The notes under the pieces are model-generated. The model had not been told where the DNA came from and made no database searches. It worked only from the letters and a program-made list of their open reading frames with translations. Positions 32,378-39,359 of a stretch of DNA of 41,201 bases are shown here, in pieces. This DNA comes from Fimenecus sp045593555 (lineage in GTDB: Bacteria; Bacillota; Clostridia; Oscillospirales; Acutalibacteraceae): contig JAZNWU010000028.1 of NCBI GenBank assembly GCA_045593555.1, positions 1 through 41,201 of the forward strand, written 5' to 3'. The position numbers were made by a program, and so were the translations under genes. Position 1 is the first letter of the stretch, and each line of letters opens with the position of its first letter.

Positions 32378-33037
32378 TTACGGATGAGGCTCGCCTTTGC
32401 GATATGCCTCCATTATATCACGAAAAACTTCGCCATTTGACGGTGGAGTCCAGGTAATTGCATCTGCACCTGCATCAATCGTGGCTTTTATTGTAGCATC
32501 ATTTGGTCCACCTGTTGCCATAATAGGCACATTCGGATATTCACTACGGATTTTAGCAACCAATTCAGGTGTTTTTGCGGCCGCTGATACGTTAAAAATC
32601 TGAACACCTGCATCAAGTCTTGCCTGAATATCATCTTCTTTGACAACAGTCACAACGATAGGTAAGTCAACTGTTTTTGCAACCTCACGAATAGTGTCAT
32701 TAGATGTGGGTGCATTAAGCACAACACCTGTTGCACCTTGATATTCAGCATGTCTTGCAAGATTTATTACTCTTTCTCCCTTTGTTAGACCTCCACCAAC
32801 TCCCACAAAAACGGGACAGTCAGCAGCCAGCATTACCGCTTGGGTTATAACAGGCTGTGGTGTAAATGGATAAACGGCAATCACAGCATCAGCATTACAA
32901 TTTCTTATGATGCTGACATCTGTTGAAAATACAATTGATTTAATTCTTCTTCCAAAGATTTTTAGACCTCTGCACTCATAAATCACCTCGGGAACATCAA
33001 TTCTGAAATCTCTTAAATATCCTTTAATTTCGTTCAT
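32378..33037 (-). CDS. Phosphate-binding TIM-barrel protein of unknown function
   Basis: This 219-residue cytoplasmic protein looks like a complete small TIM barrel. It has the strand/loop series VIAVYPFTPQP, VFVGVGGGLTKG, GVVLNAPTSN, IVVTVVKEDD and, at the end, IMATGGPNDATIKATIDAGA, the usual phosphate-binding loop of aldolase- and IGPS-like barrels. I recall clostridial relatives being labelled only 'hydrolase'. KDPG-aldolase-like or ribulose-phosphate-epimerase-like chemistry is possible, but I cannot pick catalytic residues with confidence. The ATG at 33037 has AAAGGA about 8 bases upstream; the other ATG, 9 bases further out, overlaps that site. It lies 59 bases after recG and 14 bases before the esterase gene. 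Confidence 0.75.
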   Translation of the reverse strand: MNEIKGYLRDFRIDVPEVIYECRGLKIFGRRIKSIVFSTDVSIIRNCNADAVIAVYPFTPQPVITQAVMLAADCPVFVGVGGGLTKGERVINLARHAEYQGATGVVLNAPTSNDTIREVAKTVDLPIVVTVVKEDDIQARLDAGVQIFNVSAAAKTPELVAKIRSEYPNVPIMATGGPNDATIKATIDAGADAITWTPPSNGEVFRDIMEAYRKGEPHP

Positions 33038-33096
33038 AAACAACATCCTTTTCCTTTGATTATGTTATATAACGACATTTTATTTTACAAATATTG

Positions 33097-35145
33097 CTAA
33101 ATTGTGTTTGCAGTATTAGAAACTTGTAAACTATTGATTTTCTTGGTTACAAGTTTTGCAATCTGCCTGTTTTCAGGTTTGCTGATACCGTTTTCTTCTA
33201 TTAGTTCTCTTGCAAGTTCCTGAGTCTGCATAAGAATTTTTGTATCTGTCATAATATCGGCAATCCTCAATTTTGGAAGTCCGTGCTGACGAGTACCAAA
33301 GAAATCGCCAGGACCTCGTAATTTTAAATCTTCATCGGCAATTTTAAAACCATCTGTGGTATCACACATTATCTTCATTCTTGCAGTTGCCTCATCACCT
33401 GTTGCATCTGTCACAAGAATACAATGAGATTTTGCTTTTCCTCTACCAACTCTACCTCTGAGCTGATGAAGTTGTGATAAACCAAATCTTTCTGCGTTTT
33501 CGATAATCATAATAACAGCATTTGGCACATCAACGCCAACCTCAATAACAACCGTGGAAATAAGCAGCTGTGTTTCACCTTTTTTAAACTTCATCATAAC
33601 TTCATCTTTTTTCTTTGGGGTCATTTTCCCATGAAGTAAATCAAGGTTATATCCGTTAAAAGGAACTTGTGCTTTTTCAAAGTATTCTTCGGCAGAAATT
33701 ACACCTTGAATAAGTTCACTTTCCTCTACAAGAGGACAGACGATATATGCCTGATAACCCATATCAAGATGCTTTCTGACAAATTCAAACATTGAACCTC
33801 TTTTACTTGTTCTCACAGAATAAGTATCTATTTTTTGTCTTCCCGGAGGCAATTCATCAAGGATTGAAACTTTCAAATCTCCGAATAAAATCAACGCAAG
33901 TGTTCGTGGAATAGGTGTTGCCGACATAACATAAACATGAGGATTTTCCCCTTTACTGCAAAGACCTGTTCTTTGTTTTACACCAAAACGATGTTGTTCG
34001 TCAGTAATAACAAGTCCCAATCTCGAGAACTCAACATCCTCCTGAATAATGGCATGTGTACCGATTATAAGGTCAATTTCGCCATTTTTTAATTTTTCTT
34101 TTATCTCTTTTTTATCCTTTGCTTTTGTGCTACCAACGAGTAATTCGCATTTTATTCCCGCATTTTCAAAAAGTTTTGTGAATGTTTCAAAATGCTGTGT
34201 TGCCAACACTTCAGTAGGTGCCATCAATGCTGACTGCATACCATTTTTTGATACAGTATAAACTATTGCTGCAGCGACTGCAGTTTTACCACTACCGACA
34301 TCGCCCTGCAAAAGTCTGTTCATTTGTTTTCCACTCTGCATATCTGAAACAGCTTCTTCTACTGCTCTTTTCTGTGCATTCGTAGGCTTAAAAGGTAAAA
34401 TATTAAAGAATTCTTCTGTGTAATTCTCTTTAATTATATTTCTCGTTGTAATTTCTGTATTTTCATTTTTAAGACAAAGCAGACTCAACTGCAAAACAAA
34501 TAATTCATCAAAAATAAGTCTGTCTCTTGCTTTTTGCAAATCTTCGTCATTTGCAGGGAAATGGATATCTCTTATTGCCTTATCAAGGGAAACAAGGTTA
34601 TAACGGTCAATTATACTCTGTGGCAAGTATTCAGGGATTTCATCAATACATTGCAAAGCATTCTGCACAGCTGCCTGAATAACCCTTGAAGTTATATTCT
34701 TATTCTGTGGATAGATAGGACGAATTTCCATTTTCTGTGACGCCTTAATAAACATAGGCGATATCATTTCGCGAGCAGAAAACTTGCCAAGAGTCAGTTT
34801 TCCATAAAAAAGATATTCTTCGCCACTTTTGAGCATTTTATCAATGTACTTATTGTTAAAAAATGTTGCTGCAAAAACATCATCACCATCGGTAATAGTT
34901 GCTTTTGCGATAAGCATTCCTCCACGGACACGCTCATTTTTCACAGGAAACATTACTGTTCCTTTTATACATACATTTTCGCCTAAAATACATTGAGATA
35001 TAGGCATTATTTTACTCCAATCCTCATAAGCACGAGGATAAAAACGAAGAAGTTCCCCGACAGTTGACACACCAACAGAACGAAACGCCGTTGCACGGGC
35101 TTCGCCGACACCTTTGATGTTCTTAATATCGTCGGAGAACTTCAT
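33097..35145 (-). CDS. recG: ATP-dependent DNA helicase RecG
   Basis: This 682-residue helicase reverses stalled replication forks and processes branched DNA. The N-terminal wedge/OB domain (about residues 50-150) includes a helix-hairpin-helix-like GVGEARATAFRSVGV near the start. Walker A GDVGSGKT is at 281-288, the DEQH box at 382-385, SATPIPRTLA follows, and RGRVGRGK is in the second RecA-like lobe. The C-terminal LRGPGDFFGTRQHG is the RecG signature. Length is normal. AAGGTGAA stands 5-6 bases before the ATG, and the gene starts 9 bases after the oligopeptide-binding lipoprotein gene. Confidence 0.96.
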   Translation of the reverse strand: MKFSDDIKNIKGVGEARATAFRSVGVSTVGELLRFYPRAYEDWSKIMPISQCILGENVCIKGTVMFPVKNERVRGGMLIAKATITDGDDVFAATFFNNKYIDKMLKSGEEYLFYGKLTLGKFSAREMISPMFIKASQKMEIRPIYPQNKNITSRVIQAAVQNALQCIDEIPEYLPQSIIDRYNLVSLDKAIRDIHFPANDEDLQKARDRLIFDELFVLQLSLLCLKNENTEITTRNIIKENYTEEFFNILPFKPTNAQKRAVEEAVSDMQSGKQMNRLLQGDVGSGKTAVAAAIVYTVSKNGMQSALMAPTEVLATQHFETFTKLFENAGIKCELLVGSTKAKDKKEIKEKLKNGEIDLIIGTHAIIQEDVEFSRLGLVITDEQHRFGVKQRTGLCSKGENPHVYVMSATPIPRTLALILFGDLKVSILDELPPGRQKIDTYSVRTSKRGSMFEFVRKHLDMGYQAYIVCPLVEESELIQGVISAEEYFEKAQVPFNGYNLDLLHGKMTPKKKDEVMMKFKKGETQLLISTVVIEVGVDVPNAVIMIIENAERFGLSQLHQLRGRVGRGKAKSHCILVTDATGDEATARMKIMCDTTDGFKIADEDLKLRGPGDFFGTRQHGLPKLRIADIMTDTKILMQTQELARELIEENGISKPENRQIAKLVTKKINSLQVSNTANTI

Positions 35146-35154
35146 AATTTCACC

Positions 35155-36651
35155 TTATATTCCACCGTATAGACTATACGGCATTTGTTTTAATGTTAAA
35201 TTCACATCGTCTGATATTGCAACATAACCTTTTTTAAAAAGTATTGGCACAAAAGGATAATATTCAATAAATATCTCATAATATTCCTCTGCAGTAATCT
35301 CTCCTGCACGATATCTGAAATATTCTGTAGCAACAAGTTCCTTTGTGTTAATCCCCGATGAAAGCATATTGCCTTCACGGAAAAAGTCGCCAATATCCAT
35401 TGTACTGTCAAGCTTTATTTCACCAAGGTACATATCATAATTGCCTGATTCTATTCGTTGTTTATATTCAGAAAAAGAAACCGTCTGGACATTAACTAAG
35501 AAACCACATTCGTTTAAAGAGTCTGCAATATTATATGCCGCTGCAACTCTGAATTTATTATCTTTATTTACCATCAAGGATAAGGATAGGGTATAGGCAC
35601 CGTTTGTTTTTGCCTTACCCGAATATCTTGTGTATCCACACCTGTCGATAATATTGTTTGCAAGAACAACATCACCTTCAGTTTTGATATCTGTAATCTG
35701 ACCTGCCAAGTCACTTTCAGGATTTACAGGTAATTTCATTGCTGTAGCATGGCCTTGATAAGCAGACAATACAATTCTTTCACTATCTAATTTTGCTGCA
35801 ATAGCATTTCGAATATAGTTATTCAATGCTCCTCTTGAACTGTTAAGACCAAGATAAACCATATTATTGAGCAAAACATCCTTTGATGTTCCTGCAACTG
35901 CAGAATACTCACAATCTGATAAATCGCTGAAGAACACATCAGTTTCACCAATGTTAACAGCATTTTCAGCACTTTCGTTTGTGCCGATAGGGGATAGGAC
36001 TATGTTTTTTTCCTTGTTAAGAACATTGATAAGTTTACCTTCTGAATAATAGTATTCTCCACTACCTGTAGGTACAGATGCCTGAACATCAGCTGTACCG
36101 ACCTTTACAACAGGGAAGTCAAGTTTACCGGCTACATATATATCCTTGTAATCAAGAGTGAAATCCACAGCATATTGTCCTACAGCCTGAGCCGAAATTA
36201 CACCTTTAAGTGCGTTACTCCAACCATAAGATGCTTTTGCCATATTGAATGAATAAACTACATCTTCTGCCGTTATTTCACTTGAACCTCTGCAAGAAAC
36301 ACCATGACGAAGTCTTACTGTTGCAACATTGTCAGTCACACTGATTGTTTCTGCAATATCGGCAGATACTGTATATGTGCTATCTGTTGAATATAAAGAC
36401 TCATACATTAATTTACTCAAATATAGATTCTCGTAACTTTTAGCAAAATAGGGATTTAGACCATCTGTTTGGTTATATGGAAGAACAACTTTTCCATCAC
36501 CCTTTTTGTTTGTCTGTTCAGTTGTTGTTTCAACATCCGACAATTCTTCGGGATTGACTGTTGTTTCCCCATTTCCTTTTTCTCCTGTACAGGCAGAAAA
36601 AAGCATACAGAGACATAAAAGCAATGAAATTATTCTTATAGTTTTTTTCAT
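35155..36651 (-). CDS. ABC-type oligopeptide/nickel-binding family lipoprotein
   Basis: This 498-residue exported lipoprotein has the lipobox FSAC near residues 18-21, then a Thr/Glu-rich linker. A substrate-binding domain of the SBP_bac_5 family follows: LNPYFAKSYENLYLSKLMYESL, broken here for length as LNPYFAKS and LMYESLYS, then VRLRHGVSCRGSSEITAEDVVYSF shown as LRHGVSC and ITAEDVVYSF. The C-terminal lobe has MDIGDFFREGNM and YYPFVPILF. Typical members bind peptides or metal chelates and deliver them to an ABC permease. No permease or ATPase gene is nearby. The ribosome site GAGGTG overlaps the ymdB stop, and only 4 bases separate the genes. recG follows after 9 bases. Confidence 0.85.
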   Translation of the reverse strand: MKKTIRIISLLLCLCMLFSACTGEKGNGETTVNPEELSDVETTTEQTNKKGDGKVVLPYNQTDGLNPYFAKSYENLYLSKLMYESLYSTDSTYTVSADIAETISVTDNVATVRLRHGVSCRGSSEITAEDVVYSFNMAKASYGWSNALKGVISAQAVGQYAVDFTLDYKDIYVAGKLDFPVVKVGTADVQASVPTGSGEYYYSEGKLINVLNKEKNIVLSPIGTNESAENAVNIGETDVFFSDLSDCEYSAVAGTSKDVLLNNMVYLGLNSSRGALNNYIRNAIAAKLDSERIVLSAYQGHATAMKLPVNPESDLAGQITDIKTEGDVVLANNIIDRCGYTRYSGKAKTNGAYTLSLSLMVNKDNKFRVAAAYNIADSLNECGFLVNVQTVSFSEYKQRIESGNYDMYLGEIKLDSTMDIGDFFREGNMLSSGINTKELVATEYFRYRAGEITAEEYYEIFIEYYPFVPILFKKGYVAISDDVNLTLKQMPYSLYGGI

Positions 36652-36655
36652 TTGC

Positions 36656-37441
36656 TCACCTCACTGTAACTGCTCTTATCTCAACTGTTTTTCCGCTGTC
36701 CTTATCAACTGTAAACACACATCCTTGCATAAAACATGGCGTATCTGCAGTTTCAAACATTGTCGAAAACCCTTTTCTGAATTTATCAATAATAATCTCT
36801 TTTTTCACGCCTAAAACAGACTCTTCCGGTCCTGTCATACCTAAATCAGTGATGTATCCTGTACCACCTGTAAGAATCTGTGCATCAGAAGTCTGAATAT
36901 GAGTATGTGTACCAAACATACCACTCACTTTTCCATCAAGGAAATAACCTAACGCTTTCTTTTCTGCAGTAGCCTCTGCATGAAAGTCAACAAGGATAAT
37001 ATTTGTTTCTTTTTTCAATATGTCTATTTTCTTTTCAGCTGTTTCAAATGGGTCCTTATGCCCTTCAAGCCAAACTCGTCCCAGAAGATTGATTACACCA
37101 ACTTTATAGGCACCTTTATCAATTATTGCCCATCCTTTTCCCCATACACCTTCACCGAAGTTTGCAGGACGTATAACATTTTCTGTACAGTCGAGATATT
37201 CAAAAATTTCTCTTCTTTTTAATGAGTGATTTCCACCTGTAATTAAATCTGCTCCACTTGTGAAAATATGTTCACAGGAATTCGGTAACATACCATTACC
37301 AACTGCAGAATTTTCACCATTTACAATACAGATATCAATATTATTTTCTTTTTTAAATTCAGGAAGTTTTTTGCGTAAGAAGTCACATCCTTGCTGGCTG
37401 ACAACATCTCCTACACATAAAATTCTAATTTTGCGTGACAT
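36656..37441 (-). CDS. ymdB: YmdB-type metallophosphoesterase
   Basis: This 261-residue cytoplasmic metallophosphoesterase is of the TIGR00282/YmdB family. In Bacillus it hydrolyses 2',3'-cyclic nucleotides and affects biofilm and motility switching. Metal ligands are visible: Asp12 (CVGDVV), Glu43/Asn44 (GENSA), Asn71/His72 (GGNH), His in VDFHAEAT, and the His pair in GTHTHIQT. The family's usual TGGNH-T-W-D reads TGGNHSLKR here. The ATG at 37441 is preferred to the GTG 6 bases upstream; the ribosome site is weak (GGTG), so translation may depend on rny. As in Bacillus, it lies directly after rny, with a GC-rich hairpin between them. Confidence 0.92.
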   Translation of the reverse strand: MSRKIRILCVGDVVSQQGCDFLRKKLPEFKKENNIDICIVNGENSAVGNGMLPNSCEHIFTSGADLITGGNHSLKRREIFEYLDCTENVIRPANFGEGVWGKGWAIIDKGAYKVGVINLLGRVWLEGHKDPFETAEKKIDILKKETNIILVDFHAEATAEKKALGYFLDGKVSGMFGTHTHIQTSDAQILTGGTGYITDLGMTGPEESVLGVKKEIIIDKFRKGFSTMFETADTPCFMQGCVFTVDKDSGKTVEIRAVTVR

Positions 37442-37480
37442 AAGCACACCGTTTCTATATTTTGGATTTTAATTTATTTT

Positions 37481-37508
37481 GCCCCGAAGCCGTTGGTGAC
37501 ATCGGGGC
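37481..37508 (-). promoter_or_regulatory. GC-rich hairpin between rny and ymdB
   Basis: GCCCCGA (37481-37487) pairs with TCGGGGC (37502-37508) around 14 bases. On the minus strand it is followed by AAAATAAATT, not by a U run, so it is a poor intrinsic terminator. Partial read-through, or an RNA processing or stability site, is more likely. Confidence 0.5.
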
Positions 37509-37525
37509 ATTTTATAAATCTTTTA

Positions 37526-39082
37526 TTATTTAGCAAAATCAATTACACGATTTTCTCTGACTATATTAACCTTAATCTGACCTGGGTATTCAAGCTCGTC
37601 TTCAATTTTCTTTGCAATATCACGAGCAATAATAACCATCTTTTCATCAGATACTTGGTCAGGATTTACCATAATTCTGATTTCACGACCTGCCTGAATA
37701 GCAAATGATTTTTCAACACCCTCAAATAATGTTGCAATTTCTTCAAGCTTTTCAAGACGTTTAATGTAGTTCTGAACATTTTCTCTTCGAGCACCAGGAC
37801 GAGCTGCAGAAATCGCATCAGCTGCCTGAACAAGTACAGCAACGATTGTCTTTGCTTCAATTTCTCCGTGGTGAGCCTGAATTGCATGAACAACCTTGTC
37901 GTTTTCTTTATATTTCTTTGCTGCCTCAACACCGAGTTCGATATGAGTACCCTCAAATTCACGGTCGAGAGCCTTACCAATATCGTGAAGAAGACCTGCA
38001 CGCTTAGCCTGTTTAACATCAGCACCAAGTTCCTGTGCCATAAGTCCTGCTATGTAAGAAACCTCAAGTGAGTGGTTAAGTACATTCTGTCCAAAGCTTG
38101 TACGGTATTTAAGTTTACCAAGAAGCTTAACAAGCTCAGGATGAACACCGTTAACGCCTGCGTCTACAACAGCTCTTTCACCTGTCTGCTTAATTGTCTG
38201 CTCAACTTCACGCTTTGATTTTTCATACATTTCTTCAATTCGTGCAGGATGAACACGACCATCCTGAATAAGTTTTTCAAGAGTAAGTCTTGCGATTTCA
38301 CGACGAACCGGGTCAAAACTTGAAACTGTGATTGCTTCAGGTGTATCGTCAATTATAAGGTCAACACCTGTAATTGTTTCAAGTGTTCTGATGTTTCTTC
38401 CTTCACGACCAATGATTCTACCCTTCATTTCATCATTTGGAAGTGCCACAACAGAAACAGTTGCTTCTGCTACATGGTCAGCAGCACATCTCTGAATTGC
38501 GCCTGTTATGATTTCTCGTGCAAGATTATCACTTTCGTCACGTGTTCTCTGTTCAAAATCAAGGATTTTAAGAGCTTTTTCGTGTGTAAGTGAATCATCA
38601 AGTTCTTGCATAAGCAATGCTTTTGCCTGTTCCTTACTGTAACCACTGATTTTTTCGAGCATTTCAAGTTGACTGCGTTTCAATCTCTCAACTTCTTCAA
38701 TCTTCTGGTCAGCAAGGCTGATTTTTTCAGCAAGTACTTCTTCTTTCTTTTCAAGATTTTCTGTTTTCTTGTCAAGGTTTTCTTCTTTTTGTACGATTCT
38801 TCGTTCTTGTCTTTGAACCTCTGCACGTCTTTCACGAAGTTCCTTGTCAACTTCGTTTCTTAACTTGTGTATTTCGTCTTTAGCCTCAAGAATAGCTTCT
38901 TTTTTCTTACTCTCAGCAGTTTGAACTGCTTGATTAACAATTCTTAATGCTTCTTCGTTAGCGGAGCCAATCTTCGCCTCTGCAACCTTCTTACGGTAAA
39001 CACCACCGATTACAAAGCCCAACGCCCCAAATACAACAGCAGAGACAACGGCAATAACGATAGCCACACCTACAGTAATCAT
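37526..39082 (-). CDS. rny: Ribonuclease Y
   Basis: This 518-residue membrane-anchored endoribonuclease initiates decay of many mRNAs in Firmicutes. An N-terminal transmembrane helix (residues about 3-28) precedes a long charged coiled coil (about 30-190, Glu/Lys/Arg-rich). A KH domain follows (NDEMKGRIIGREGRNIRTLE at about 208-227). The HD domain has HSLEVSYIAG and LLHDIGKALD, and the C-terminus ends RVIDFAK. Length equals the Bacillus protein. AGGAGGGA lies 9 bases before the ATG at 39082. A strong promoter drives it, and it heads the run rny-ymdB-lipoprotein-recG-TIM barrel-esterase. Confidence 0.97.
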   Translation of the reverse strand: MITVGVAIVIAVVSAVVFGALGFVIGGVYRKKVAEAKIGSANEEALRIVNQAVQTAESKKKEAILEAKDEIHKLRNEVDKELRERRAEVQRQERRIVQKEENLDKKTENLEKKEEVLAEKISLADQKIEEVERLKRSQLEMLEKISGYSKEQAKALLMQELDDSLTHEKALKILDFEQRTRDESDNLAREIITGAIQRCAADHVAEATVSVVALPNDEMKGRIIGREGRNIRTLETITGVDLIIDDTPEAITVSSFDPVRREIARLTLEKLIQDGRVHPARIEEMYEKSKREVEQTIKQTGERAVVDAGVNGVHPELVKLLGKLKYRTSFGQNVLNHSLEVSYIAGLMAQELGADVKQAKRAGLLHDIGKALDREFEGTHIELGVEAAKKYKENDKVVHAIQAHHGEIEAKTIVAVLVQAADAISAARPGARRENVQNYIKRLEKLEEIATLFEGVEKSFAIQAGREIRIMVNPDQVSDEKMVIIARDIAKKIEDELEYPGQIKVNIVRENRVIDFAK

Positions 39083-39194
39083 AGGTTTGTCCCTCCTAAT
39101 AATAAATATTTAATTTCACAAAATATATAAAAAATATGAAATGAAATTAAGTTGAATAAGTACAAGAATACAAAATCCCCATACTATCTTTATT

Positions 39195-39223
39195 ATTTTA
39201 CACAAAAAAGAACACCGTGTCAA
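39195..39223 (-). promoter_or_regulatory. rny: Promoter of the rny operon
   Basis: On the minus strand a perfect TTGACA (39223-39218), a 17-base spacer and TAAAAT (39200-39195) give a leader of roughly 105 bases before the rny ATG. Such a leader leaves room for autoregulation by RNase Y, which I infer and do not see. Confidence 0.8.
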
Positions 39224-39304
39224 GAATTTATGCACTAAATACTACAAAATTTGGATATTTAGATTTTTATGCTTATATATATGCCTAATTTCTAGATACA
39301 GAAA

Positions 39305-39332
39305 ACAGGGAAGACTTTTCTGTCTTCCCTGT
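39305..39332 (-). terminator. Terminator of the Cys-repeat surface protein gene
   Basis: ACAGGGAAGAC (39305-39315) pairs perfectly with GTCTTCCCTGT (39322-39332) around TTTTCT. On the minus strand it follows the stop codon by 27 bases and runs into TTTTC. Confidence 0.85.
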
Positions 39333-39359
39333 AGATTGTTTTTTAATTTTAATCTGTGA

